Source: an uncultured Treponema sp.
Lineage (GTDB): Bacteria > Spirochaetota > Spirochaetia > Treponematales > Treponemataceae
Length of the DNA: 64,000 bases
Assembly (NCBI GenBank): GCA_946410085.1
Contig: CAMJZA010000006.1
Coordinates: 20,264 to 84,263, forward strand
Direction: 5' to 3'
The notes beneath the pieces were generated by a model. That model searched no databases and was not told where the DNA came from. It saw only the letters and a program-made list of their open reading frames with translations. Below, piece by piece: positions 25,680 through 34,447 of this stretch. The position numbers and the translations under genes were made by a program. Positions within the stretch are counted from its first letter, which is position 1. Each line of letters begins with the position of its first letter.

Positions 25680-26773
25680 GTGCAAAAATACCGGTAGGAG
25701 TTCTGGGTGCAACCGGCATGGTCGGCCAGCGCTATATCAAGCTGCTTGAGGACCACCCGTGGTTTGAGGTTGTCTACGTTGCGGCTTCTCCCCGGAGTGC
25801 GGGCAAGAAGTACGCCGACGCAGTGGAAAACCGCTGGCTCATCGGTGCGGATATTCCCGCTGCCGTTGCCAGTCTGACCGTTGAGGATGCGAATGACGAG
25901 AAGAAGGCGCTGGGCAAGTGCCGCTTTGTCTTTTCTGCCCTGGAAATGGGGAAGGACGAGATCAAGGCGCTGGAAGAACGCTATGCTGCCGAGGGCATCC
26001 CGGTCGTCTCCAATGCGAGCGCGAACCGCTGGACGAGCGACGTTCCCATGCTCGTTCCCGAGATAAACTACAGCCATCTGGACATCATTGAAAAGCAGCG
26101 GAAGCACCACGGCTGGGACAGGGGCTTTATCGTCGTGAAGCCCAACTGTTCGCTCCAGACCTACATGATGCCCCTGCACGCCCTGATTCAGGCGGGCTAT
26201 CCGGTCAAGCGGATGATCGTGACGACCGAGCAGGCGGTGAGCGGCGCGGGCTACCCCGGTGTTCCCTCCTATGATATGATCGATAACATCGTGCCTTTCA
26301 TCGGGGGCGAGGAAGAGAAGACCGAGAAGGAATGCCTGAAGATTCTGGGCCGCGTTGCCGGGGATTCGATAGAGTGCGCCTCTGCGCCGCTCGTCAGTTC
26401 AACCTGTACGAGGGTACCGGTCATCGACGGGCATACGGCAATCGTGAGCCTTGAGTTTGACCTGCCGGAAGACAGGAAGCCCCCGCTTGCGGAGATAGAG
26501 CGGGTGTGGACTTCCTACCGTTCGCTGCCGCAGGAGCTTGCCCTGCCGTCCGCACCGGAACATCCGATCGTCGTGCGCCACGAGCAGAACCGGCCCCAGC
26601 CCCGCCGTGACCGGGAGACCGAGAAGGGGATGGCATGCGTCATCGGCCGCCTGCGCGAGTGCCCGGTCTTTGACGTGAAATTCGTTGCCCTGAGCCACAA
26701 CACCAAGCGCGGTGCTGCCCTGGGCGGCATCCTGAACGCCGAGCTGCTCAAGGCAAAGGGGTATTTCGACTGA
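25676..26773 (+). CDS. asd: Aspartate-semialdehyde dehydrogenase (archaeal/yeast type)
   Basis: 365 residues. Reduces aspartyl phosphate to aspartate semialdehyde. Seen: VGVLGATGMVGQRY at the N-terminus (NADP site), VVSNASANRW near 108, the catalytic cysteine in VVKPNCSLQTYMMPL near 155, EQAVSGAGYPGVPSYD near 190 and STCTRVPVIDGHTA near 242 with the conserved histidine. The motifs follow the archaeal/fungal branch rather than the E. coli branch. Start ATG 25676 is chosen because AAGGAG lies 8 nt before it; it overlaps the dapA stop. Confidence 0.94.
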   Translation: MSAKIPVGVLGATGMVGQRYIKLLEDHPWFEVVYVAASPRSAGKKYADAVENRWLIGADIPAAVASLTVEDANDEKKALGKCRFVFSALEMGKDEIKALEERYAAEGIPVVSNASANRWTSDVPMLVPEINYSHLDIIEKQRKHHGWDRGFIVVKPNCSLQTYMMPLHALIQAGYPVKRMIVTTEQAVSGAGYPGVPSYDMIDNIVPFIGGEEEKTEKECLKILGRVAGDSIECASAPLVSSTCTRVPVIDGHTAIVSLEFDLPEDRKPPLAEIERVWTSYRSLPQELALPSAPEHPIVVRHEQNRPQPRRDRETEKGMACVIGRLRECPVFDVKFVALSHNTKRGAALGGILNAELLKAKGYFD

Positions 26774-26836
26774 TTTTGCTGCGGCTTCCGGGGCTTCCTG
26801 TCCCGGGAGCGTACATTGTTTTGGGATAGATATTGT

Positions 26837-27925
26837 ATGGATTTAGTAAAGAAGCTCGACAGCCTTGCCGTCCGCTTTGAGGAGGTGAAGGCGCTCGTCT
26901 CCGATGCCAATCTGGTCAAGGATCAGAAAAAGTACAAGGAGGTCATGCGGGAGCACCAGCACCTTTCCGACTTGATGGAGCTGTACGGTGAGTATAAACG
27001 GGTCCTCAAGGGCATTGAGGACGATACCCGGCTCATCACGGAAGAGGACGACCACGACATGAAGGAGCTGGCCCGCGAGGAGCTGAACGAGTACGAGGCC
27101 CAGAAGCCTGAACTGGAAGAAAAACTCAAGCTCCTGCTCATTCCGCCGGATCCGCTGGACGAGAAGAACATCATCCTTGAAATCCGCAGTGCGGCGGGCG
27201 GCGACGAGGCGAGCCTCTTTGTCCGCGACCTCTGGGAGATGTACATCCACCTTGCCGACCGCAAGGGCTGGAAGACGGAGACGATGGAAGCCCAGGAGAC
27301 TGAGGTCGGCGGCTTCAACAAGATCGTTACGTCCATAAGCGGCAAGTTCGTCTACGGAACCCTCCGCTGGGAGAGCGGCGTGCACCGCGTGCAGCGGGTT
27401 CCGGCGACCGAAGCCCAGGGGCGGCTCCAGACTTCCACCGCCACGGTGGCAGTCCTGCCCGAGGCGGAAGAAACTGAAATAGACATCAAGCCCGAAGACG
27501 TCCGCGTGGATGTCATGCGGGCAGGCGGTCCGGGCGGCCAGTGCGTCAATACGACGGATTCTGCCGTCCGCCTGACCCACATTCCGACGGGCATTGTCGT
27601 CATCCAGCAGGATGAGAAGAGCCAGATCAAGAACAAGGCCAAGGCCTGGCGCGTGCTCCGTGCCCGCCTCTTTGACCTGGAGGAGAGCAAGAAGCAGGCT
27701 GAGCGCGCCGACACGCGCAAGAGCATGGTCGGTTCCGGGGCGCGGAGCGAGAAAATCCGTACCTACAACTTTCCCCAGGACCGCGTGACTGACCACCGCA
27801 TCAACGTGACCCTGCACAACCTGCCCTCGTTCATGATGGGAAACATGGACGAGATGCTGGACGCCCTCAACGTCTACGCAAAGGAAGAGCAGCTTAAGGA
27901 CGCTTCCGAGCTTGACCATTCGTGA
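26837..27925 (+). CDS. prfA: Peptide chain release factor 1
   Basis: 362 residues. Reads UAA and UAG stop codons and triggers peptide release. Seen: the coiled N-terminal domain, EIRSAAGGDEASLFVRDLW near 112-130, and the GGQ loop RAGGPGGQCVNTTDSAVR near 228-245; the glutamine there is methylated by PrmC, encoded directly downstream. The anticodon-like tripeptide region lies in GVHRVQRVPATEAQGR near 180-195. A longer upstream frame begins at a poor TTG and is rejected. Confidence 0.95.
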   Translation: MDLVKKLDSLAVRFEEVKALVSDANLVKDQKKYKEVMREHQHLSDLMELYGEYKRVLKGIEDDTRLITEEDDHDMKELAREELNEYEAQKPELEEKLKLLLIPPDPLDEKNIILEIRSAAGGDEASLFVRDLWEMYIHLADRKGWKTETMEAQETEVGGFNKIVTSISGKFVYGTLRWESGVHRVQRVPATEAQGRLQTSTATVAVLPEAEETEIDIKPEDVRVDVMRAGGPGGQCVNTTDSAVRLTHIPTGIVVIQQDEKSQIKNKAKAWRVLRARLFDLEESKKQAERADTRKSMVGSGARSEKIRTYNFPQDRVTDHRINVTLHNLPSFMMGNMDEMLDALNVYAKEEQLKDASELDHS

Positions 27926-28826
27926 GGCCCGGAGCTGGGGGCGGGACTTCCTGGCAAAGAGCCCGACCCCCGGGCTTGACGCTGACGTGCTGCTCATGTC
28001 CGTGACGGGCAGGGACAGGACCGACCTGCTCTTCAAGGGCGGAGAGGCGCTTGCCCCGGCGGAGGAGGCGGACTTCCGCGCCTACATACAGGCCCGCTCG
28101 ACGGGGCTTCCGGTTGCCTATATTACCGGCCATAAAGAATTCTACGGCTATGACTTCCTCGTAACTCCGGACGTGCTCATTCCCAAGCCCGATACCGAGA
28201 TTCTGGTCGAAAAGACCCTTGCGGCCATCCGCGAAAAGCTTTCAGCAAGACAGGAAAGGATCCTCACCCTCTGCGACATGTGCACCGGGTCCGGCTGCGT
28301 CGGCCTCAGCGTTGCACGGGCTGCCTGGGATGAAGGCCTTGTTACGCGGGAGAATGCCCTTGCCCTGACCCTCTGTGACATCAGCGGGGCAGCCCTTGAA
28401 GTCGCCCGCTCCAATGCGGACCGGCTCTGCCTGCCCGCACTGCGCGGGAAAGTGCACCTGGTCAGGACGAACCTCTTTCAGGCGGTGACGGGTTCCTTTG
28501 ACATCATCACGGCAAACCCGCCCTACATTCCGGCGGGCGAGGTTGAAGGGCTGCTTGCCGACGGGCGGAACGAGCCGCGCCTTGCGCTGAACGGGGACAT
28601 AGACCTCCTGGGGAACCCGACGGGGGAGGGGGACGGCCTCGGCATCATGCGGAATCTGCTGCCGCAGGCGTGCGGTCATCTTGCCCCTGCCGGGGTCCTT
28701 CTTGTGGAGGCGGGGGAGTACAATGCGGAGATGACCGAGTACCTCTTCCGGGACGCGGGGCTCCGGGATACGGGCATCGCGAAAGACCTTGCGGGGCAGC
28801 TGCGCTGTGTCTATGGCCGCAGCTAA
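27912..28826 (+). CDS. prmC: Release factor glutamine methyltransferase
   Basis: 304 residues. SAM-dependent methyltransferase that modifies the GGQ glutamine of release factors. Seen: an N-terminal helical domain (1-75), YITGHKEFYGYDFLVTPDVLIPKPDTE near 72-98, the SAM site DMCTGSGCVGLSVAR near 117-131 and the catalytic NPPYIP near 198-203. Start is TTG at 27912, overlapping the prfA stop by 14 bp, so substrate and modifier are coupled. Confidence 0.93.
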   Translation: MTIREARSWGRDFLAKSPTPGLDADVLLMSVTGRDRTDLLFKGGEALAPAEEADFRAYIQARSTGLPVAYITGHKEFYGYDFLVTPDVLIPKPDTEILVEKTLAAIREKLSARQERILTLCDMCTGSGCVGLSVARAAWDEGLVTRENALALTLCDISGAALEVARSNADRLCLPALRGKVHLVRTNLFQAVTGSFDIITANPPYIPAGEVEGLLADGRNEPRLALNGDIDLLGNPTGEGDGLGIMRNLLPQACGHLAPAGVLLVEAGEYNAEMTEYLFRDAGLRDTGIAKDLAGQLRCVYGRS

Positions 28827-28851
28827 AAAAAAGGGCGGCTGAATGCCGCCC
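28825..28851 (-). terminator. Rho-independent terminator of the cyclic-nucleotide regulator gene
   Basis: GGGCGGC (28833-28839) pairs with GCCGCCC (28845-28851) around a 5-nt loop; on the minus strand it is followed by eight T residues (28825-28832). It overlaps the last codon of prmC. Confidence 0.75.
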
Positions 28852-28872
28852 CTGGTTACCGCAGTTTTCGCC

Positions 28873-30174
28873 CTACTTCTTTGCCTGCTGCTGCTGTTTT
28901 TTCTTTTCTTCTTCTTCTTCCAGGTTCGTATAGTAAGTGTCGACGGTCCGCTTCATGTCCATGATGTTTGATACGATGATGTAGCCGTCATAGATTGCTA
29001 TCTTGTTTCTTGCAGAGAACTTGTTGAGTTCGTCGCGGGTCGCGGGAACGGGAAGGCCGGCAAGCAGCGCAATGTCTTCGATGGTGACGTTGATTTTCCG
29101 CTTCATGTCGTCCTCATCTTCTCCACGCGCCCCTTCGTTTTCAATGCACATGAGCATGATGTCGGCAATGCGGGCAGACAGGTCCTTGATGCAGAGAATC
29201 TGGAGGTTCCGCCGCTGCTCGAAAATCCGTTTGCAGATCAGGCGGAGCATGATCATTGCGACGGCCGGGTTGGAGATGACGACGCTGTTGAAGTTCTCCC
29301 TGGAGAACTTCAGGCAGGTGACGCTGCCCCGTGCGATTGCGGAAGTCTGCCGCACTGAATCCTGTATGATTTCCATTTCGCCGAATATTTCGCCCGGTTT
29401 GATGAGTCCGTAGCGCTTCATGACACCGTTGATGTATTTTTCTATGACGACGGCACCGGACTGTACGAAATAGAAGGATTTTGCCTTTGTCAATTCGGAA
29501 ATAATGACCGTTCCGTCCGTATATTTCTTTGAAAAGCGGTTGAAAACGGGATTTGAGAACTGCTTGATGGCACGGGATTCGCTCTCGTCTGTTTCCGTCG
29601 TGATGACGGCTTCCTTCATCTCCTGTTCTGCCATGGCCGAGGCCTTGACGCGGGCGGCCCCGATGAATTCCGACACGGCATCCTTGTTTTTCGGCTCGGG
29701 AATGTCCCGGATGATTTTCTCTGCCATGTCAACTGCCGTGTAGTAGCGCTCGGAGTTGTAGTATGCCTTTGCAATCGCAAGCATGCCCTCTTCTTTTTCT
29801 CCCTTGAATTCCTCCATGCCCAGCAGGGTTTCCGTATCGTAGTGGAGGGAGCGGAGGGTCTTGGAGAAGTTGATCATCATCTTCTCCATCAGTTCCTTGT
29901 TGGGGGATATATTCTTTTCAAATTCCTGTACGGTTATCATGACGACGAGGCAGTCGGACAGTGCGCGTGCCGTATCGGTGCGGGGCTTGTGGACCAGGGC
30001 GTTCTTGACGCCGAAGAATTCCCCCTGCTTGACCATCTCGGTGACTGCCATCTTGGTCCTGATGTCCACGGCTTTCAGTTCAACGCTGCCGGACTGAAGG
30101 ATAAAGATGCGTTCATCCTTGTCGCCTGTAAAGAAAATGATGTTACCAGATTTGTAAGCCATCTGCTTTGGCAT
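28873..30174 (-). CDS. Double cyclic-nucleotide-binding-domain regulator (Crp-like)
   Basis: 433 residues. Two cNMP-binding-type beta-roll domains: residues about 1-110 (IFILQSGSVELKAVD, GEFFGVKNAL) and about 215-330 (FYFVQSGAVVIEKYI, KPGEIFGEMEII). They are linked by a helical region (about 115-200) that resembles a TPR-like pair. The C-terminal part (about 335-410) has INVTIEDIALLAGLPVPATRDELNKF, which fits a Crp-type winged helix-turn-helix, and the protein ends in a Glu/Lys/Gln-rich tail. Whether it binds cAMP, cGMP or no ligand is unclear; the phosphate-binding arginine motif is not obvious. AAGGAG precedes the ATG. Confidence 0.75.
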   Translation of the reverse strand: MPKQMAYKSGNIIFFTGDKDERIFILQSGSVELKAVDIRTKMAVTEMVKQGEFFGVKNALVHKPRTDTARALSDCLVVMITVQEFEKNISPNKELMEKMMINFSKTLRSLHYDTETLLGMEEFKGEKEEGMLAIAKAYYNSERYYTAVDMAEKIIRDIPEPKNKDAVSEFIGAARVKASAMAEQEMKEAVITTETDESESRAIKQFSNPVFNRFSKKYTDGTVIISELTKAKSFYFVQSGAVVIEKYINGVMKRYGLIKPGEIFGEMEIIQDSVRQTSAIARGSVTCLKFSRENFNSVVISNPAVAMIMLRLICKRIFEQRRNLQILCIKDLSARIADIMLMCIENEGARGEDEDDMKRKINVTIEDIALLAGLPVPATRDELNKFSARNKIAIYDGYIIVSNIMDMKRTVDTYYTNLEEEEEKKKQQQQAKK

Positions 30175-30348
30175 GCTAAAACTCCTTTATCTCCACATTC
30201 TATCACAATGATACGGTTTGTGCTATGTTTTTTTTTCTTTATTTCTGCTTTTTTCAGTTTTTTTTCAATATATACAATTATATGTCCATAATGTCCATAG
30301 AGGTGCAATTCCCTTTTTTTGCAATGTATGCTACATTCACGGATAGCT

Positions 30349-31227
30349 ATGCTTGATTTACATGCACATTCGACGGCGTCCGACGGCTGCTATTCCCCCG
30401 CTGATCTTGTCAGGAAGGCGGCAGCGGCGGGCCTTTCCGTCCTGGCCCTGACCGATCATGATACCTGCGGCGGCCTGCTGGAGGCCCAGGAGGAGGCACT
30501 CAGGCAGGGAATTACCTTTGTTCCCGGTATTGAGATAAACATAAGCTGGCCGACAGGGGAATTTCATCTGCTCGGGCTTGCCTTGAAGACCCTTTCGCCC
30601 TCCCTGCGGGACATCATTGCCTTTCTGGAGGAGGGCCGTGCCCGGCGGAATGAGGCGATGGTGGAAAAGCTCCGTGAAAACGGGGTCGAAATCAGCATTG
30701 AGGAGCTGCGGAACGCTTTTGACACGAACGAGCTTGGCAGGCCCCATTTTGCCGCCATGCTGGTACAGAAGGGCTATGTCAAGACGAGGCAGCTGGCCTT
30801 TGACAGGTATTTTGCAAAGGGACGTCCCTGCTTTGTCGACAAGGCGGGGGCCGACCTGTCTGCGGCAGTGGCGGCGATACGGGACTCGGGCGGCATCCCC
30901 GTTCAGGCCCATCCCCTGTCGATGTTCGTCTCGTGGGGGAAAATTCCCGACAAGATTGCCGAAGTGCAGGCTGCCGGGGTCATGGGACTGGAGGCCTGGC
31001 ATCCCGGGGCGCGGATTTCCGAGGCGGAACGCCTTGAAGAGCTTGCCCACAGCCGGGGCATGCTGGTGACCGGCGGAAGCGACTTTCACGGCGAAAAGGT
31101 CCGGTCTGACCGCAGGCTGGGCTTTTCTTCGGGCGGACTCAAGCTGAAGGATGCTTTCTTTTCTGAGGAACTGCTGCCGCGGGTGAAGGAGCTTCGGGGC
31201 AGTGAGGATTTGACGTTCCGGCCCTAG
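30349..31227 (+). CDS. PHP-domain phosphoesterase (YciV/RNase AM-like)
   Basis: 292 residues. N-terminal DLHAHSTASDGCYSPADLV, then ALTDHDTCGGL near 36-46, PGIEIN near 66, PIQAHPL-type motif (PVQAHPLSMF) near 190 and GGSDFHGEK near 245. These are the metal ligands of PHP phosphoesterases of the YciV/TrpH group, which cleave 3',5'-nucleoside bisphosphates or trim RNA 5' ends. ATG 30349 is preferred because the family starts with the metal-binding histidines. Divergent from the Crp-like gene across an AT-rich, poly-T-rich 170-bp region that also has a tandem ATGTCCATA repeat near 30282-30299. Confidence 0.83.
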   Translation: MLDLHAHSTASDGCYSPADLVRKAAAAGLSVLALTDHDTCGGLLEAQEEALRQGITFVPGIEINISWPTGEFHLLGLALKTLSPSLRDIIAFLEEGRARRNEAMVEKLRENGVEISIEELRNAFDTNELGRPHFAAMLVQKGYVKTRQLAFDRYFAKGRPCFVDKAGADLSAAVAAIRDSGGIPVQAHPLSMFVSWGKIPDKIAEVQAAGVMGLEAWHPGARISEAERLEELAHSRGMLVTGGSDFHGEKVRSDRRLGFSSGGLKLKDAFFSEELLPRVKELRGSEDLTFRP

Positions 31228-31325
31228 CGGTCGGGCGCTGCCGGGTACCGCGGCCCTGCTGCCGGAGGCCTGCGGAGCGGAAGGGGCGGCGGGCCAAAAA
31301 AATGCGTTTCCTCCGGTGTCCGCCC

Positions 31326-31355
31326 TTGACTTTTTATGCAAAAAACTGCTAAAGT
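31326..31355 (+). promoter_or_regulatory. Promoter of rplU-prp-rpmA
   Basis: TTGACT (31326-31331), 18-nt spacer, TAAAGT (31350-31355); leader of about 70 nt before rplU. Confidence 0.5.
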
Positions 31356-31434
31356 ATAGAGCATTTATGCGTTCTTAGGCTCATGACAGACCCGCTACCT
31401 GGCAAGAGCAAATATGTTTTTTCAGAGGTTAAAG

Positions 31435-31752
31435 ATGTACGCTATCGTTGAATACAACGGCAACCAGTACAAGGTAGAGAAGGATGCAGTCCTCACGTTC
31501 GCAAAGATTAACGATGTAAAAGAGGGCGATACGATTACGATTGACAAGGTGCTCCTTGTCAGCGACGGAGATAAGGTTTCTGTCGGTACTCCCTATGTTG
31601 CGGGTGCCAAGGTGACGGTTGAGGTCGGAAATACCTTCCGCGACAAGAAGATCCTTGTCCTCAAGTATAAGTCAAAGAAGGACTATCATCGCCTGCACGG
31701 ACACCGTGATTCATTCACGGATGTCAAGGTAAAGGATATCACGGTCGCGTAA
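31435..31752 (+). CDS. rplU: 50S ribosomal protein L21
   Basis: 105 residues. Typical bL21: MYAIVEYNGNQYKVEKDAVL at the start, GAKVTVEVGNTFRDKKILVLKYKSKKDYHRLHGHR near the end. ATG 31435 fits the family start; upstream in-frame codons are leader. First gene of the rplU-prp-rpmA unit. Confidence 0.97.
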   Translation: MYAIVEYNGNQYKVEKDAVLTFAKINDVKEGDTITIDKVLLVSDGDKVSVGTPYVAGAKVTVEVGNTFRDKKILVLKYKSKKDYHRLHGHRDSFTDVKVKDITVA

Positions 31753-31761
31753 CCGGCGTCT

Positions 31762-32121
31762 ATGACGCAGGTTGTCCTGACCTGTTCTGCTGACGGCTGC
31801 CTGAAGGAAGTCAGCGCCCGGGGACACGCAGGGTTCGGAGCGAAGGGACGGGACATCGTGTGTGCGGCGGAAAGTTTTCTGCTGCGGACGGCGATGGCAG
31901 TTCTGGAGTCGGGTACCGGCGGTCTTGTCCTTGCAAAGGATGCGTCACGGCGCGGAGAGCTGTTTTTCCGGGTCGTTGAACGGGGAAACGTCAGTGCTGA
32001 CCGCCTGCGGTGCGTGGCGGACTTTATACGAGATGGGATGCAGAGCCTGTCCGAAGAGTATCCTGAGTGTGTCTGTTTTCGGGAACTTGGGGAATCAGAG
32101 GATGCAGGGTCTGGCGATTGA
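31762..32121 (+). CDS. prp: Ribosomal-processing cysteine protease Prp
   Basis: 119 residues, between rplU and rpmA as in Firmicutes. Prp is a cysteine protease that removes an N-terminal extension from L27. The catalytic histidine is in GHAGFGAKGRDIVCAAESF (near 20-38) and the cysteine in the same stretch (DIVC). The C-terminal 15 residues are acidic and variable. Oddly, the L27 encoded next has no extension to cut. The stop is 33 nt before rpmA. Confidence 0.85.
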   Translation: MTQVVLTCSADGCLKEVSARGHAGFGAKGRDIVCAAESFLLRTAMAVLESGTGGLVLAKDASRRGELFFRVVERGNVSADRLRCVADFIRDGMQSLSEEYPECVCFRELGESEDAGSGD

Positions 32122-32153
32122 ACTGGTAATTGGAACGGTAACGGAGGAATAAT

Positions 32154-32462
32154 ATGGGACGTAGTAAAGGTGGAAGCGGTGCAAAGAACGGCCGCGATTC
32201 AAACCCGAAGCATTTGGGTGTCAAGGTGTACGGTGGCCAGCTGATTACGGCGGGTTCTATCATAGTGAAGCAGCGCGGAACGCCGATTCATCCCGGCGAC
32301 AACGTGAAGAGGGCTGGCGATGACAGCCTTTTTGCAACGGTGGACGGTAAGGTTGTCTTCGGTGAGCGGAGGAACCGCAAGGTTGTCTCTGTGGAGCCGC
32401 AGGCCGTTGAGGCTGTCTACATCGGCAGGAGTGAGCCGAAGCTCGTTCCTGCAAAGGCATAG
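32154..32462 (+). CDS. rpmA: 50S ribosomal protein L27
   Basis: 102 residues. bL27 core [38 protein letters not shown] and [18 protein letters not shown]. The N-terminus starts directly at the mature sequence (MGRSKGG); an in-frame TAA lies 15 nt upstream of the ATG, so no longer precursor is possible. There is a C-terminal extension of about 15 residues ([16 protein letters not shown]) relative to the usual length near 85. Confidence 0.96.
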   Translation: MGRSKGGSGAKNGRDSNPKHLGVKVYGGQLITAGSIIVKQRGTPIHPGDNVKRAGDDSLFATVDGKVVFGERRNRKVVSVEPQAVEAVYIGRSEPKLVPAKA

Positions 32463-32485
32463 CCTGCAAGAACTGTGATTTTGAC

Positions 32486-32522
32486 TGCCCGGTCTGGTTT
32501 TTCCACGCCGGGCATTTTTTTT
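32486..32522 (+). terminator. Rho-independent terminator after rpmA
   Basis: TGCCCGG (32486-32492) pairs with CCGGGCA (32508-32514), followed by eight T residues. Confidence 0.85.
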
Positions 32523-32576
32523 AGCTTTCTGTCTGATTTTGCCATATCATTCTGCCATGTAAGGAGGGATATAAGT

Positions 32577-33767
32577 ATGACTGATTTTGCAGACGAGGCC
32601 GTGATAACCGTCTTTTCAGGAAAGGGCGGGAACGGCTGCATCTCTTTCCGCCGGGAGAAGTATATCCCCAACGGCGGTCCCAACGGCGGAGACGGGGGGC
32701 GGGGAGGCGATGTTGTCTTTACGGTCCGCCGCAACCTGCGGACCCTTGCCCACCTGCGCTTTCATCCGATCTTCAAGGCGAAGAACGGTCAGGACGGGAT
32801 GGGCTGGAACAAGTACGGGAAGGACGGCGAGGATGTCGTTATACCCGTACCGCCGGGAACAATCCTGCGCGATGCGGAATCCGGCGAGATTATCCGCGAT
32901 TTTAAGGACGATGACGAGGGAACGAGCCTGGTCCTCCTGCATGGCGGCAAGGGGGGCTGGGGAAACGTGCACTTCAAGAGCAGCACGAACCAGGCCCCGC
33001 GCTACGCCCACAAGGGAACTCCCGGCGAGGAAAAGAAACTGCGGGTGGAACTGTCGATTATGGCAGACATCGGTCTGGTCGGCTTTCCGAATGCGGGAAA
33101 GTCGAGCCTGCTTGATTATTTTACGAACGCCCGCCCGAAGATTGCACCCTATCCCTTTACAACGAAGGTTCCGAATCTCGGCGTGCTGCACGTTGATGAA
33201 AACAACGATATCATCATTGCCGACATTCCGGGAATCATCGAAGGGGCATCCGAGGGTGCAGGACTTGGGATCCGCTTCCTCAAGCACATTTCCCGCACGG
33301 CCGGCCTGCTGTTCATGATAGACTGCTCTGACGAAAGCTGCCTCGGTTCGTATGCAGCCCTCGTGAAGGAGCTGTCCAATTACGGCGGGGGACTGGCGGA
33401 CAAGCCCCGGATTGTCCTGTGCAACAAGATTGATCTGGAGGGGGCGCCCGAGCGTGCCGAGCAGGTGAAGGCAGAAATCCTTGCGTCAGGCGAGGACGTG
33501 AACGTGATTCCCGTCTCCGTCATGGCACGGACAAACATGGGGGCGGCAAAAAAGGCTGTCATTGAGCTGGTGGAAAAGATGGAGCGGACGCATGCACCGG
33601 GCAGGAATCATGCGGGGGATTCTGCGGACGGCGGGGAGAAGCACAGTTCCTTCCTGGAAAGCCGGTCCGTGGATGAGAGCATGGAAGTGCAGTATCCCGG
33701 CATGGAGCAGCAGGTGTCCGGTGCAGGCATGCAGCCTCAGGGCGCACGGCCCGGACAGGAGGGCTGA
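32577..33767 (+). CDS. obgE: Obg-family ribosome-assembly GTPase
   Basis: 396 residues. Late 50S assembly/stress GTPase. Seen: the glycine-rich Obg fold (1-155, with GGPNGGDGGRGGDVVF and HGGKGGWGN), G1 GFPNAGKSSLL near 165-175, G2/G3 with ADIPGIIEGASEGAGLG near 210, NKID near 280 and SVMA near 312. The last 60 residues form a variable tail rich in Gly, Gln and Met. AAGGAGGG lies 8 nt before the ATG at 32577. The stop overlaps the nadD start (TGATG). Confidence 0.95.
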   Translation: MTDFADEAVITVFSGKGGNGCISFRREKYIPNGGPNGGDGGRGGDVVFTVRRNLRTLAHLRFHPIFKAKNGQDGMGWNKYGKDGEDVVIPVPPGTILRDAESGEIIRDFKDDDEGTSLVLLHGGKGGWGNVHFKSSTNQAPRYAHKGTPGEEKKLRVELSIMADIGLVGFPNAGKSSLLDYFTNARPKIAPYPFTTKVPNLGVLHVDENNDIIIADIPGIIEGASEGAGLGIRFLKHISRTAGLLFMIDCSDESCLGSYAALVKELSNYGGGLADKPRIVLCNKIDLEGAPERAEQVKAEILASGEDVNVIPVSVMARTNMGAAKKAVIELVEKMERTHAPGRNHAGDSADGGEKHSSFLESRSVDESMEVQYPGMEQQVSGAGMQPQGARPGQEG

Positions 33768-34447
33768 TGAAGCTGGCGGTTCTTGGAGGCAGTTTTAACC
33801 CGATTCACATCGGGCATCTTGCCCTTGCAGATGAAGTCTGCTCGGTGCTGGGCTATGACCGCGTGCTTTTCATTCCGACCTTTCAGGCCCCCCACAAGGA
33901 GGCGCGGGATGCCGTTCGGGCGGAGGCCCGGCTGGAGATGGTGCGTCTGGCCTGTGAAGGAGACGAGCGTTTTGAAGCGGAATCCTGCGAGATAGACCGG
34001 GGCGGCGTCTCCTACACCTGGGATACGATTGCCTTTCTGGAAGAAAAGCATGCCGCTGTGCTGGAAGGTAAGATTGGCCTCATACTGGGAGACGACCTTC
34101 TGCCGGGCTTTCATCTCTGGAAGCATGCGGAAGCTCTTGCCCGGAGGTGCCGGCTCATCCTTGCCCGGCGGCCGGTGACCATTGAGGCTGGTGCCCATGC
34201 GAATAAAGCGCACGGAGCGTATGCAAGGGCGGATCTGGCTTCGAACCCGGACTATGACTGGTCTGCCGACCCTCTCTTTGCGGATGCGGTACGGCTTTCC
34301 AACGCTGCCATTCCCTTGAGTTCCACCGACATCAGGACGCGGGCAGGAGAGGGGCGGGGGTTCAAGTATCTTGTTCCTGCCCCTGTTTTCCGTTATATTA
34401 AAGCTGAAAGGCTGTATACGCATGGAAGTGACGAAGGATCTGATTGA
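33767..34447 (+). CDS. nadD: Nicotinate-nucleotide adenylyltransferase
   Basis: 226 residues. Adenylylates nicotinate mononucleotide in NAD synthesis. Seen: the nucleotidyltransferase motif GGSFNPIHIGHLALADE at residues 7-23, PTFQAPHKE near 44-52, and the C-terminal SSTDIRTRAGEGRG near 193 (ISSTxIR type). Overlaps obgE by 1 nt and yqeK by 26 bp. Confidence 0.94.
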   Translation: MKLAVLGGSFNPIHIGHLALADEVCSVLGYDRVLFIPTFQAPHKEARDAVRAEARLEMVRLACEGDERFEAESCEIDRGGVSYTWDTIAFLEEKHAAVLEGKIGLILGDDLLPGFHLWKHAEALARRCRLILARRPVTIEAGAHANKAHGAYARADLASNPDYDWSADPLFADAVRLSNAAIPLSSTDIRTRAGEGRGFKYLVPAPVFRYIKAERLYTHGSDEGSD

